Shown: positions 51,624 to 60,920, numbered from the stretch's first letter. The stretch is DNA of 64,000 nucleotides from Burkholderia sp. WSM2232 (GCF_000472545.1 NZ_KI421432.1:186001-250000); one strand, 5' to 3'. Translations and numbers: made by a program. Notes: a model not told the origin generated them from the sequence alone.

Positions 51624-52553
51624 TCAGCGCTTTTGCTCCTTCACGCGTGAGACGATCTGCGTCGGGCTCACGAACTGCAGCGCGATCAGCACCCAGATCA
51701 GCGTGATAGCCATGTAGATCATTGCCATCGCGTCAATGGATTGCGGCGCGCGCACGCCAGTGGAAAACACCGCGTAATACAGTGCGACCACCAGTGTTTG
51801 CGTCGCGGGCCCCGCTGTGAAAAACGTCAGCTCGAACATGCCGATGGTACGCACGAGCACGAGCAGCGCGGCGGCCAGCATGCCGGGCACGAGCAGCGGC
51901 AACAGCACGTAGCGGAAATAGCGAAACGTGTTGGCGCCGAAAATTCGGGCCGCCGCTTCGAGGTTGGGATCAATCTGCTCGATGAACGGCGTCATGACCA
52001 GAATCACGAAGGGCAGCGCGGGTACCAGGTTCGCCAGTATCACGCCGCTTAGCGTGCCGGCGAGCCCCACCTTGTACATCACCGTTGCCATAGGTATGCC
52101 GTAGGTGACGGGCGGCACCATCAACGGCAGCAGAAAAACCAGCATGGCGATGCGCTTGCCGGGAAACTGCACGCGCGCGAGCGCGTACGCCGCGGGCACG
52201 CCGAGCAGCACCGAGAGCACGACGACTGCGCCCACCACTTCGACCGTCACCCACAACACGCTCGCCAACTGGAAGTCGCGCCACGCCTGCGCATACCAAT
52301 GCAGCGTGAAGCCCTGCGGCAGCAAGGTGCCGAACCAGCGCGTCGCGATTGAATTGACCGCCACCGTCGCAATCAGCAACACGACGTTGACGAGGAAGAA
52401 CACCATCGCGCCCCACACCAGCACGCGCCACGCGCGGCCCGACACGCTCTCGCGCGGCTTCACGCGCTTGCCGGGCTCGCGCGCCCCGTCGCTCGGTTCT
52501 CCTGCGGCAGGCGCGGACCAGGAAGCCGGTGCGCCGCGATGCCCGGTCCTCAT
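51624..52553 (-). CDS. ABC importer permease (PotC/PhnV-like)
   Basis: A 309-residue permease with six membrane helices after a 45-residue cytoplasmic N-terminus rich in Gly/Pro/Ala. The binding-protein-dependent EAA loop is 'EAARIFGANTFRYFRYVLLP'. It is the last gene of the four-gene importer operon; the start overlaps the previous permease's stop by one base. Confidence 0.88.
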   Translation of the reverse strand: MRTGHRGAPASWSAPAAGEPSDGAREPGKRVKPRESVSGRAWRVLVWGAMVFFLVNVVLLIATVAVNSIATRWFGTLLPQGFTLHWYAQAWRDFQLASVLWVTVEVVGAVVVLSVLLGVPAAYALARVQFPGKRIAMLVFLLPLMVPPVTYGIPMATVMYKVGLAGTLSGVILANLVPALPFVILVMTPFIEQIDPNLEAAARIFGANTFRYFRYVLLPLLVPGMLAAALLVLVRTIGMFELTFFTAGPATQTLVVALYYAVFSTGVRAPQSIDAMAMIYMAITLIWVLIALQFVSPTQIVSRVKEQKR

Positions 52554-53449
52554 CAGCCTTTGCCTCCTGTTGCCGGGCCGCTGTAGAACAGGCGTCGCGC
52601 GCCCAGCATGGCAGCGACCACCAGCAGTTGCACGAGGCCCATCACCATCGCAATCGCGGAGGCGAGCGAATAATCATAGCTTTCGAACGCGGCTTCGGCG
52701 GCGGCAATCGACATCACGCGTGTCGGCCCCGCAGGCGCGCCCAGCAGCACGGCCGATGGAAACACCGAAAACGCCTGCACGAACGAAAGACATGCGGCCA
52801 TCGTCAAGCCGGGCACGAGCAGCGGCAGATAGATGCGCAGAAACTGCTGCCAAGGGCTTGCACCGAGTGTGGCGGCGGCGCTCGCGAGCGTGGGGTCGAT
52901 GCCGGTCACGTACGACAGCGTCAACAGGAATGCGAACGGGAAACCGGACACGATCAGCGAAATCAGCACGCCCCAGAAGTTATGCGTGAGCCGCACTTCG
53001 CTCGCATAGAGATGCAGACCGTGCAGCGCTTGCGGGAACCAGCCGTTCGGGCCAAAGTAAGTGAGCATGCCGTCGGCGATCAGCACGGTGCCGAGCGTGA
53101 CCGGAATCACCAGCAACGTGGTCACGAACTTCTGATAACGCGAATACCGCCGCAACGCGAATGCAACCGGCACCGAGACGCCCACGTTGATCAGCGTCGC
53201 GGGCACGGCGAGCTTTAGTGTGACGAGAATGGTCGGCCACATCGACGTGTCGGTGAAGAACGTCAGATAGTTGGCCCACGCACTGCCACCGTTCATCGGC
53301 CGGAACGACAGCGCGAGACCGTAGGCGAACGGATAGATGAACAACGCGACGATAAAGAGCAACGCCGGCGTAACGAGCCACGCCTTGGCGTCGCGCTGCG
53401 GCGCGGGCGCGATGGGCGGGACGGGCGTGGGCAACGTCGGCGAGTTCAT
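52553..53449 (-). CDS. ABC importer permease (PotB/PhnU-like)
   Basis: A 298-residue permease with about six helices. Its EAA-type loop is 'SAAATLGASPWQQFLRIYLP'. It pairs with the next permease. Its ATG overlaps the ATPase stop (ATGA), so translation is coupled. Confidence 0.88.
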   Translation of the reverse strand: MNSPTLPTPVPPIAPAPQRDAKAWLVTPALLFIVALFIYPFAYGLALSFRPMNGGSAWANYLTFFTDTSMWPTILVTLKLAVPATLINVGVSVPVAFALRRYSRYQKFVTTLLVIPVTLGTVLIADGMLTYFGPNGWFPQALHGLHLYASEVRLTHNFWGVLISLIVSGFPFAFLLTLSYVTGIDPTLASAAATLGASPWQQFLRIYLPLLVPGLTMAACLSFVQAFSVFPSAVLLGAPAGPTRVMSIAAAEAAFESYDYSLASAIAMVMGLVQLLVVAAMLGARRLFYSGPATGGKG

Positions 53450-54525
53450 ACCGCCTCTGCGTCATAGACCAGCGTGCGCGACGGCGGCACCCGCAAGCTG
53501 ATGCGCTGGCCCTCTTCGAACTCGCCCGCCACGCGTGCCCACAAGTCGCCGAACGCGGTCTTCACGCGCAGCAGCGAACTGTTGCCGCCATATTCGACCA
53601 CGGTGACCAATGCGTCGAATGCATTCTCCGTGTCTGGCGCCACGCGCTCCATGTCTTCGGGACGCAACGCCACGCTCACGCGTTTGCTGCCGAACGCGGT
53701 CATTGGCGTACCGATCAGACGCACGCCGTTCGCGCTCACCACGGCGCCTTCGCCCTGCGTGCCTTCAAGCGTGAATTCAGCGACATTGCGATAGCCCATG
53801 AAGCGCGCGACATGCAGATTGCGCGGGCGCGTGTAGACCTCTTTGGGCGTGGCGATCTGTTGCACGACGCCCTCTCTCATCACGACGATGCGGTCGGCCA
53901 TCGAAAGCGCTTCGTCCTGATCGTGCGTGACGTACAGCGTCGCCCGTTCGAGCTGGCTATGAATACGCCGGATCTCCGCACGCATTTCGATGCGCAGCTT
54001 CGTATCGAGGTTGGAAAGCGGTTCGTCCATCAGAATGAGCGGCGGCTCGATAACGATGGCGCGTGCAATCGCCACGCGTTGTTGCTGACCGCCGGAAAGC
54101 TGCCCGGGCAGCTTGCGTTCATGGCCAACCAGTTGCACCAGTTGCAGCGCCTCGCGCGCGCGGCGCGCGATGTCGCTTTTGCCGACACCGCGCATTCTCA
54201 GACCGAAGCCGACGTTGTCGAGCACGCTCATATGCGGAAACAGCGCGTAGTTCTGGAACACCATGCCGAAGCCGCGCTTTTCCGGCGGCAATACGTCGAT
54301 CCGTTTGTCGTCGAGCCAGATGCCGCCGCCGCTCAAAGGTTGCAAACCGGCAATGCAGTTAAGCGCCGTCGACTTGCCGCAGCCCGAAGGCCCGAGCAAC
54401 GCGATGAACTCGCCGCGCCGGATGTTCAGATCGAGTCCTTGGAGCGCCGCGATAGACTGGCCTTCCGCGTTCGTGAAATTGCGGCTCACCGAGTCGAGCC
54501 GCAACTGCTCAAAGTGGTGCTTCAT
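53446..54525 (-). CDS. ABC importer ATPase (PotA/FbpC type)
   Basis: A 359-residue ATPase: Walker A 'GPSGCGKST', signature 'LSGGQQQRVAIARAIV', Walker B 'LILMDEPLSNLD', switch histidine 'YVTHDQDEALSMAD', and a C-terminal TOBE regulatory domain (about 265-355). This length and domain set fit polyamine, iron and phosphonate importers. Substrate undecided. Confidence 0.9.
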   Translation of the reverse strand: MKHHFEQLRLDSVSRNFTNAEGQSIAALQGLDLNIRRGEFIALLGPSGCGKSTALNCIAGLQPLSGGGIWLDDKRIDVLPPEKRGFGMVFQNYALFPHMSVLDNVGFGLRMRGVGKSDIARRAREALQLVQLVGHERKLPGQLSGGQQQRVAIARAIVIEPPLILMDEPLSNLDTKLRIEMRAEIRRIHSQLERATLYVTHDQDEALSMADRIVVMREGVVQQIATPKEVYTRPRNLHVARFMGYRNVAEFTLEGTQGEGAVVSANGVRLIGTPMTAFGSKRVSVALRPEDMERVAPDTENAFDALVTVVEYGGNSSLLRVKTAFGDLWARVAGEFEEGQRISLRVPPSRTLVYDAEAV

Positions 54526-54605
54526 GGGCGGTTTCCTGATGCGCGCGAGCCGTCACGCGCGAATCGCACTGGCATGGATGGGCGAGCGCGGGCTCTCAGC
54601 AATGG

Positions 54606-55775
54606 CTACTTGGTCTTTTGCGCGCCCACTTCCGTGTCCCACTTCCTGAACGCGGCGACCATTGCCGCTGCATTGAGCGGCAAGACGTGCGGGCGTTCGG
54701 CCAGCAGCTTTGCGTACTCAGGGCGTCCGTATTTCTTCAGGACTTCCTGGCTATGCGCGGGAGCCTGTGCCTCGGTGAGGCCCTTGATCGCCGGGCCAGG
54801 ATAGAAGTAGCCGTCGTCGTAGGTCATGGCCTGCTGCGCGGGCTCCAGCATGAAGTTCATCAGCTTGTAGAGCACCTCGAGTTTTTCCTTCGGCACGCCC
54901 TTCGGGATCACCATGTAGTGCGCGTCGTTCACCCACGTCATGTTGTCGAACGCCTGCACGCGAAAATCGGCCGGCACGATGCCCAGCGCGCGTGGATTGA
55001 TATCCCAGCCGGTCACCGTGACCGTCATGTCGCGCGTGCCCTCGCCAAGCTCCTTCATGACCGCGGAGGTGCCGCCCGGATAGTACGGAATGCATTCGTT
55101 CAGTTGCTTGAGGAAAGCCCAGGTCTTGTCCCAGCCGTTGATGGGGTCTTGCGGATTCTTGTCGCCGAGTACATACGGCAGGCCCATCAGAAATGTGCGG
55201 CCAGGCCCCGAGTTCGCGGGACGTGCGTAGATCAGCTTGTCCGGGTGGGCTTTGCACCATTGCAGTAGTTGCTCCGGCGTCTTCGGCGGATCGCTGACTT
55301 TTGCGGGGTTGAATTCGAGGAGCGGTCCGGCCGGCATATACGCGACTTCGAGACCGAAGCCCTGCGCGAGCTCCTGCATCTTGCGCGGACCTGGCGCGTA
55401 TTTGTCGAGCACGCCGGGGAATTGCGCCGCATTGTCGGGCAGCAGCTTCGTCCACAGGTTCTGTTCGATGCCGGCCGCGAGTGCGTCGGTGCCGGTCAGC
55501 ACGAGGTCGATGTCGGAGCGGCCGGCCGCCTGCATCGCCTTGATCTTGCCGGGCAATTGCGGCGCGGGTGCGTTCGTGTAGGTGATATTGGCGACGAGGT
55601 TCGGATACTTCGCCTTGAACGCCTCGAAGCCCTTTTGCGTGAGTTGAAGATCGCCGGCCACGTCGACGATATTGAGTGTGACCGGATCGGCTGCATGCGC
55701 GGCCGATGCGAATGCGGCGCTCGCCGCGAGACATACCGACACCAGCCCGAGCGACAACCTGCACGAAACAGTCAT
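54606..55775 (-). CDS. ABC importer extracellular substrate-binding protein
   Basis: A 389-residue binding protein with a signal peptide ending near 'AHAADPVT' (about 28). The PotD/FbpA-like fold is suggested by 'DIDLVLTGTDALAAGI', 'GGTSAVMKELGEGTRDMTVT' and 'FMLEPAQQAMTYDDGYFYPG'. First gene of the importer operon, 80 bases before the ATPase. The ligand cannot be read; with the gluconolactonase-like gene beside it, an organic acid or sugar acid is possible. Confidence 0.88.
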   Translation of the reverse strand: MTVSCRLSLGLVSVCLAASAAFASAAHAADPVTLNIVDVAGDLQLTQKGFEAFKAKYPNLVANITYTNAPAPQLPGKIKAMQAAGRSDIDLVLTGTDALAAGIEQNLWTKLLPDNAAQFPGVLDKYAPGPRKMQELAQGFGLEVAYMPAGPLLEFNPAKVSDPPKTPEQLLQWCKAHPDKLIYARPANSGPGRTFLMGLPYVLGDKNPQDPINGWDKTWAFLKQLNECIPYYPGGTSAVMKELGEGTRDMTVTVTGWDINPRALGIVPADFRVQAFDNMTWVNDAHYMVIPKGVPKEKLEVLYKLMNFMLEPAQQAMTYDDGYFYPGPAIKGLTEAQAPAHSQEVLKKYGRPEYAKLLAERPHVLPLNAAAMVAAFRKWDTEVGAQKTK

Positions 55776-56070
55776 TGCGTCTCCTCGCTTCTTGGTATGA
55801 AGTCCGCCGGTCGACTACCCCTTGCGTCTTTGTCTCTTTCAACCACTGCAACATAGCGAAGCGGCATAGCCGATGTCAAGCAAATACGCGTGAGCGCGTT
55901 TCATGCACTGATCTGCGGGCGCGGGCTTCAATCGTCGATGACCTGGTGCGGCTGTGTCAGACGCAACCCCGGAGGCCAACGCCTGGGGGCAAACCCCGAC
56001 TCGCCGACTCGCCGGGTGGAGCAGAAAGCATGAGGCGGCACGCCGGCGTGCCGCGTTGCGACGCGCGCAC

Positions 56071-57021
56071 TCAGCCTCCCCTCACGCCTTGCATGTTCAC
56101 ATACAGGGAGTAGAGGCCGTGACTCGCCGCCATGAAAAGCCGGTTGCGATGACGTCCGCCGAAGCACACGTTCGCGCAGCGCTCCGGCAACGCGATGTGC
56201 CCGAGCGGCTCGCCTTGCGCAGTGAAGACGCGCACGCCGTCGAGCTCGTCCGTGCCCATGCCCCAGCCGCACCAGAGGTTGCCCTGGATATCGACGCGAA
56301 AGCCATCCGGCGTACCGGGGCCGGCGTCGATCAGCACGCGGTTGTTCGCGAGCGCCGCGCCCGCGCCCGCGCCGCTGGCCTGCACATCGAACGCACGGAT
56401 CTTGCGCGGCGCGCCTCGCGATTCGACGACGTAAAGCACGGACTCGTCAGGCGAGAACGCGAGGCCGTTCGGTCCGAGTATGTCGTCGGCGACCACGCTC
56501 ACTTCGCCGGACTGGCCGTCGATGCGGTATACGCACGCCGGCAATTCCGATTCCTGCTTCTCGCCTTCGTAGAAGCTGTCGATGCCGAACGTCGGATCGC
56601 TGAACCAGATGGAACCGTCCGACTTCACCACCACGTCGTTGGGCGAATTAAAGCGCTTACCGTGGTAACGATCTGCCAGCACGGTGATCGAGCCGTCGTA
56701 TTCGGTGCGGGTCACGCGGCGCGTCAGATGCTCGCAGCTCACCAGCCGGCCCTGCCGGTCGCGCGTATGGCCGTTCGCATTGTTCGACGACTGGCGAAAC
56801 GTGCTCACGAGGCCGCTCGCTTCGTCCCAGCGCAGAATCCGGTCGTTGGGTATGTCACTCCACAGCAGATAGCGGCCGTCGCCGAACCATACCGGCCCCT
56901 CGGACCAGCGCGCGCCCTGATACAGACACTCGACAGACGCCGACGCAAGAATCAGCGACTTGAAGCGCGGATCGAACACACGCACGGAAGGGTCGGGGTA
57001 ACGTCGGCTGTTGTCGGTCAT
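56071..57021 (-). CDS. SMP-30/gluconolactonase/LRE family protein
   Basis: A 316-residue six-bladed beta-propeller lactonase. Metal-ligand motifs are seen: Glu in 'SEGPVWFGDG', Asn in 'NSPNDVVVKSDGSIWF' and Asp in 'TPDGFRVDIQGN', plus 'GPNGLAFSPDESVLYV'. It likely hydrolyses a sugar lactone. The ATG at 57021 is chosen because the fold starts soon after; the frame to 57171 has no match. It precedes the ABC importer on the same strand after a 295-base gap. Confidence 0.88.
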   Translation of the reverse strand: MTDNSRRYPDPSVRVFDPRFKSLILASASVECLYQGARWSEGPVWFGDGRYLLWSDIPNDRILRWDEASGLVSTFRQSSNNANGHTRDRQGRLVSCEHLTRRVTRTEYDGSITVLADRYHGKRFNSPNDVVVKSDGSIWFSDPTFGIDSFYEGEKQESELPACVYRIDGQSGEVSVVADDILGPNGLAFSPDESVLYVVESRGAPRKIRAFDVQASGAGAGAALANNRVLIDAGPGTPDGFRVDIQGNLWCGWGMGTDELDGVRVFTAQGEPLGHIALPERCANVCFGGRHRNRLFMAASHGLYSLYVNMQGVRGG

Positions 57022-57632
57022 GCTGTCTCTGGAGAGTTGGATCGATGTGCGACGCGCGCGCGCCGCATCGGCGATCTTCGCATGATGTTCAGACGCCGTC
57101 GAACCTGACAGCGGCAACGCAGGCAACATGCCGCGAGTCGCGCGAAGCGGCGCAACCACCTGCGCGCACAAAAAGCTCGCGAAGCCTTCGCGTCAGCGGC
57201 GAAACGCTCACATACGGACAATAGCTTTTTGTATGACAATAGCGCTTGCGTACTCGGTTAGCACATGAAAAGCGGATAACCGGCAAATTCGCGAAGCCGG
57301 CTAAAGCAGCCATTTAGCCAATAAGGTTAATTTTTTGCCCACTTTATGGGCATAAGGGAATGGCGGATTTGAACTGCGTCATACGCGGCCTGCCGCCGCC
57401 CAGCTACCGGCAAGTCATGCAGTAGGCCGGGCGCCCCGGCCTGCAACGCCCGGCGGGGCAATAAACCGTCCCGCAGCCGCGTTCGAACCAAGCCGGCTAA
57501 ATGGCGCAAACAAGGGGGACGCGCCGCCTTTGCAAAACGGTTTTTGGTGATAGATTGTGCGGAATAAAGCAGTGCACAAAAAACCTACGCAAATAGCCGA
57601 ATTGAATATTTGCGAGTCTGAGAGAGTCGAAA
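57022..57632. other. 611-base gap before luxR
   Basis: No supported gene. It holds a hairpin AGGCCGGG-CGC-CCCGGCCT (57424-57442), a smaller dyad TGCCCA-CTTTA-TGGGCA (57336-57352), and AGCCGGCTAAA twice (about 57294 and 57492). The last 100 bases are AT-richer and probably contain the luxR promoter. Confidence 0.6.
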
Positions 57633-58361
57633 TTGTCGCTACATTTTATCGAGCAGATGGCACCGCTACTGAACGCCGCCGACGAGGCCGAGTGGTTCAG
57701 TGCAGTGGCGGAGCTCGCCGAGACCTGGGGATTCGACCGGCTTCTGATCGCGATGCTGCCCCGCCCGACCATGCGTCTGGAAGACGCATACGTTCGCAGC
57801 ACCTATGCGCCTGCGTGGCGCCGCACCTACGACGAGCAGGGCCTCGTGCACATCGACCCGACGGTCGCGCATTGCGCGACGCGCTCGACGCCGCTCGTGT
57901 GGTCGCCGGAAATATTCACGACTGCGCCGCAGCAGTCGATGTATGAGGAAGCCCGAGCGCACGGCTTGCGCGCCGGCGTGACGCTGCCGATTCACGGCCC
58001 CAACCAGGAAGCCGGCATGATGTGTTTTGTGAACGACGCCAGTCCGACCGACACCTTCTGGCGTCATATCGACGTGGTATTGCCGAATCTGGTGTTATTG
58101 CGCGACCTGGTGATCGACACCAGCCAGCGCCACGTGCATACGCACGCGCAGACACTGTTGCCGAAGCTCACGCCGCGCGAACGCGAGTGCCTTCAATGGA
58201 CCGCGCGCGGCAAATCCACTTGGGAGATTTCTCATATCCTGAACTGTTCGGAAGCCGTGGTGAACTTCCACATGAAAAATATCAGGACGAAACTCGGCGT
58301 GAATTCGCGGCGCGCGGCGGCCGTGATTGCGACTCAACTGGGACTTATTGACCCGGGTTGA
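57633..58361 (+). CDS. braR: LuxR-type acyl-homoserine-lactone receptor/regulator (BraR type)
   Basis: A 242-residue quorum-sensing regulator. The AHL-binding domain keeps the key residues Trp62, Tyr66, Asp75-Pro76, Trp90 and Gly115, and the helix-turn-helix ('PRERECLQWTARGKSTWEIS') keeps Glu183, Leu187 and Gly193, so it should be an intact receptor. The start is a TTG at 57633 with GAGAG just upstream; ATG 57657 is a shorter alternative. Gene order receptor-rsaL-synthase and similarity point to BraR of Paraburkholderia, which responds to 3-oxo-C14-HSL. The symbol rests on this context. Confidence 0.9.
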   Translation: MSLHFIEQMAPLLNAADEAEWFSAVAELAETWGFDRLLIAMLPRPTMRLEDAYVRSTYAPAWRRTYDEQGLVHIDPTVAHCATRSTPLVWSPEIFTTAPQQSMYEEARAHGLRAGVTLPIHGPNQEAGMMCFVNDASPTDTFWRHIDVVLPNLVLLRDLVIDTSQRHVHTHAQTLLPKLTPRERECLQWTARGKSTWEISHILNCSEAVVNFHMKNIRTKLGVNSRRAAAVIATQLGLIDPG

Positions 58362-58662
58362 GCAATGCGGCGGCGTCGCGGCTGTGCAGTACACGCTCGG
58401 CACGGCCGAGATCTGCGTCGGAAACCGTCTTGGTGAAATAAAGGCCCAGCAGAATGGAAACCGGCGCCGGGATTTCCGCGCCCGACTCGAAGCGGCTGCC
58501 GCGCGACTGCGTGACGCCGAAACGGGCCCAGAAGCGCCGCTGGCTCTCTTTCTTTTTCTTGCGGTAAGCAATGATGAGAACCCGGTCCACGCCCGTGGAA
58601 GGCTCCGCCGGACGCGTTTGGAGGCCGGTTTGCGGTTGCCAGTGATTGTCGAGAAGTTCCAT
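58345..58662 (-). CDS. rsaL: RsaL-family repressor of the quorum-sensing locus
   Basis: A 105-residue protein with an RsaL-like helix-turn-helix ('RRFWARFGVTQSRGSRFESG', then 'PVSILLGLYFTKTVSDADL'). It sits between luxR and luxI on the opposite strand, the standard place for RsaL, and its end overlaps the luxR end by 17 bases. Family knowledge: RsaL represses the synthase gene and balances signal output. It shares the 154-base promoter gap, and so the lux box, with luxI. Confidence 0.85.
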   Translation of the reverse strand: MELLDNHWQPQTGLQTRPAEPSTGVDRVLIIAYRKKKKESQRRFWARFGVTQSRGSRFESGAEIPAPVSILLGLYFTKTVSDADLGRAERVLHSRDAAALLNPGQ

Positions 58663-58726
58663 TTTCGTGTCCCGTCGGTTGAGTGCTGTTCCTGTCTCAA
58701 ATTCTGCGATATCCGATAAGCATGCA

Positions 58727-58748
58727 CACCTATCCAGGTAGATAGGTG
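58727..58748. promoter_or_regulatory. Lux box between rsaL and luxI
   Basis: Perfect 8-base arms CACCTATC (58727-58734) and GATAGGTG (58741-58748) around CAGGTA. The core CTATC-N6-GATAG resembles the LasR-type lux box. It lies 64 bases from the rsaL start and 68 from the luxI start, so one site can drive both directions. Confidence 0.85.
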
Positions 58749-58816
58749 GCGGAACGATTCAGAATGCATAAGTTTTCCTGCGTATTGGTTTCCCCCAACA
58801 CGTTCAGGAGAACGTC

Positions 58817-59410
58817 ATGCAAACAGCGATACGGATTGGAATGCGTCAGGAATTCGACAACGAGGACATCAACGAGATGTACCGCCTGCGGGCGCGGGTG
58901 TTCCACGGCCGGTTGGGATGGGATATTCCGACCATAGCGGGCATGGAGATCGACGGCTACGACGCGCTGGGCCCGCATTACATGCTGATCCAGGGCGACG
59001 ACCGGAAGGTGCGCGGCTGCTGGCGCCTCATGCCCACAGAAGGCCCGAACATGCTGAAGGACACGTTCCCGCAACTCCTGCACGGTGCGGCGGCGCCGGT
59101 TGGGCGGCACATCTGGGAGCTTAGCCGCTTCGCAATCGACACGAGCGGCGAGGAGAAGTCGTTCGGCTTTGCGGATCTGACGATGCAGGCTATCCATGAA
59201 CTCGTGACCTTCGCGGACCGCATGGGTATCACCCGCTATGTGACGGTCACGACCACGCCTATTGAACGGCTGCTGCGCAAGACCGGCATTGAGATCAGCC
59301 GGCTCGGCTCACCGCTGCAGATCGGCGTGGAGCGCGCGGTGGCGTTGGATATCGCAGTCAGTCCGAAAACGCGCACGGCGCTGTTCGGGCCGATAGCCGC
59401 TGCCGCTTAG
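58817..59410 (+). CDS. braI: Acyl-homoserine-lactone synthase (BraI type)
   Basis: A 197-residue LuxI-family synthase. Conserved residues seen are Arg25 ('YRLRARVFHGRLGW', with Trp35), Glu44, Asp46, Asp49, Arg70 ('CWRLMPT') and Glu101/Arg104 ('WELSRFAID'). It builds the AHL signal from SAM and acyl-ACP. AGGAG 6 bases before the ATG at 58817 fixes the start. Neighbourhood suggests BraI (3-oxo-C14-HSL), not provable from sequence alone. Confidence 0.92.
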   Translation: MQTAIRIGMRQEFDNEDINEMYRLRARVFHGRLGWDIPTIAGMEIDGYDALGPHYMLIQGDDRKVRGCWRLMPTEGPNMLKDTFPQLLHGAAAPVGRHIWELSRFAIDTSGEEKSFGFADLTMQAIHELVTFADRMGITRYVTVTTTPIERLLRKTGIEISRLGSPLQIGVERAVALDIAVSPKTRTALFGPIAAAA

Positions 59411-59469
59411 CTGATCAGCGGCTTCGCTGTTGCGCCGCCTGGCCGCCCGCCGTCGGCCAGGTGCGCCAG

Positions 59470-59568
59470 TCACGCGTGCTCGCGTCGGAGGATGGACTTC
59501 AGCAGGTCGAGGTAGACCTCGTCGGTCAATGCTTCTGTTTGTGGTGGTCGTTCATCGGCGAGGCGCAT
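59470..59568 (-). pseudogene. Possible N-terminal fragment of a GntR-type regulator
   Basis: A 32-residue frame reading '...TEALTDEVYLDLLKSILRRE', which resembles the first helix of a GntR-family DNA-binding domain and stops where the conserved 'G.L.PG' should follow. No continuation was seen in other frames. It lies in the 383-base gap between luxI and the universal stress protein. It could equally be chance. Confidence 0.25.
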
Positions 59569-59717
59569 CCCGCTTGCCGAAGCAGACGGACGTTTCGAGC
59601 AAACAATTGGAGGAACTCGCTGCCTGTCACGCAGCGCCGGAAGTGGGAAAAGCGGCGGCGCTTCGCTCTCGAGACCGGCCAGCGGAACACCAGTCTCGTC
59701 AAAAATATGTGAACGGG

Positions 59718-59731
59718 TTGATTTACATCCT
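59718..59731 (+). promoter_or_regulatory. FNR/ANR-like box upstream of universal stress protein
   Basis: TTGAT-TTAC-ATCCT, matching 8 of the 10 defined positions of TTGAT-N4-ATCAA. It lies 63 bases before the start of the stress protein. An imperfect dyad CTGTCC / GGACAG follows closely. Confidence 0.45.
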
Positions 59732-59793
59732 GTCCGAACGCGAGATGGACAGTAATGATGGAAACTCTCAACCTGACGTGGAGTGGACCAGAC

Positions 59794-60273
59794 ATGTACA
59801 CACGCATTATTGTAGCCGTCGACGGCAGCCAGACTTCGCGCCGCGCATTCGAGGCGGCGCTCGAGCTTGCCAGGTCCACGGGCGCCGTCTTGCAACCCTT
59901 CTATGTGATAGAGAACACCCCGCTGTATTTCGAGGCACCGGGCTACGACCCGGCGGTGCTTCGCAACAGCCTCATCGAACAGGGCAAGGAACTCGGTGCG
60001 CAGTTTGCGCGCGAAATGGACGCGAAAGGCGTGAAGGGCGAGATACTGGTAAGCGAAGCAGCGTCGCTCGACGATGTCTCTACCGCCATACTGAAGGCCG
60101 CCGCGGACTTCAACGCCGACCTGCTGGTGATGGGTACGCATGGCAGGCGCGGATTCCGCCGCCTGATTCTTGGCAGCGTGGCCGAGCGTTGCTTGCGTCA
60201 GGCGGGCTTGCCGGTACTGCTTATTCCGTCGGCGGCCGGCAGGTCGTCGGACGATGCGCACGCGCCATCCTGA
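59794..60273 (+). CDS. Universal stress protein (UspA family)
   Basis: A 159-residue UspA-fold protein. The start 'YTRIIVAVDGSQTSRRAFEA' and the ATP-binding motif G-x2-G-x9-G-S ('GTHGRRGFRRLILGS') are intact, so it is of the nucleotide-binding class. The ATG at 59794 follows GGAGTGG; the frame is open to 59755. An FNR-like box upstream hints at low-oxygen induction, as for many beta-proteobacterial Usp genes. Confidence 0.93.
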   Translation: MYTRIIVAVDGSQTSRRAFEAALELARSTGAVLQPFYVIENTPLYFEAPGYDPAVLRNSLIEQGKELGAQFAREMDAKGVKGEILVSEAASLDDVSTAILKAAADFNADLLVMGTHGRRGFRRLILGSVAERCLRQAGLPVLLIPSAAGRSSDDAHAPS

Positions 60274-60304
60274 ACGCACTTGCCGGCACATGCGGCGACC
60301 GGCG

Positions 60305-60694
60305 TCACGACGGGCTACCCCGCTGCAAGGTGCGGTGAGTCACGTGGTCTTCGAGCAGGCGCCGCATCGTGGCGAGCAGCACCGGGCCTTCCACGGGCTT
60401 GCGCAGGAACCCGTCGAAGCTGACAAAGGCGGGCGGGCTCGGCTCTCCCGATACGAGTATGAACGCGACGTCGGCAAGACCGGGCAGCGTGCGCAAGCGG
60501 TGACATAGCTCGCTGCCCGACATGACCGGCATGCGCCAGTCGGCAACCACCACGTCCACGGGCGCCGCAATGAACTGCGCAAGCGCCGACTTGCCGTCGA
60601 GCGCCGTCTTGACTTCATAGCCTTCGGCCGCGCAGATCGCGCTCCATGCGTCGAGCGCGCCGGCGTCGTCATCTACAAGCAGTACGGTTGCCAT
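60305..60694 (-). CDS. Stand-alone response regulator receiver (CheY-like)
   Basis: A 129-residue receiver domain without an output domain. Asp52 in 'VVVADWRMPVMSG' is the phosphate acceptor, Asp8/Asp9 hold magnesium, Ser82 and Lys99 ('FLRKPVEGP') complete the site. No kinase gene is near, so its partner is unknown. Upstream gap to the E1 gene is 226 bases and shows nothing I can name. Confidence 0.9.
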   Translation of the reverse strand: MATVLLVDDDAGALDAWSAICAAEGYEVKTALDGKSALAQFIAAPVDVVVADWRMPVMSGSELCHRLRTLPGLADVAFILVSGEPSPPAFVSFDGFLRKPVEGPVLLATMRRLLEDHVTHRTLQRGSPS

Positions 60695-60920
60695 GTGCAA
60701 TTGTCCTATCGCTTCGACAACCTGCTTCGCAACCCGCATGCCAAAGCGCGCGGCCCGCCTCGACAAACCAGCGGGCACACAGCAGTCAGGCAAGCAAAGC
60801 CGGAACCGGCGAGGACTGCCGTCGGCGGCAGGACAACCAGCGCCGGCGACATCCTCGTCCGTCGTTAACAATAGCAACTGAACGGCGACCCTGCCGGCAA
60901 ACTGCCTGGCGTATGCACCG

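Noticed and set aside
57424..57442. tRNA or structured RNA in the gap before luxR
   Set aside because: Only a single GC hairpin; no cloverleaf or anticodon arm can be drawn.
59430..60338. 302-codon plus-strand frame overlapping the universal stress protein
   Set aside because: Out of frame with the clear UspA protein and without recognisable features.
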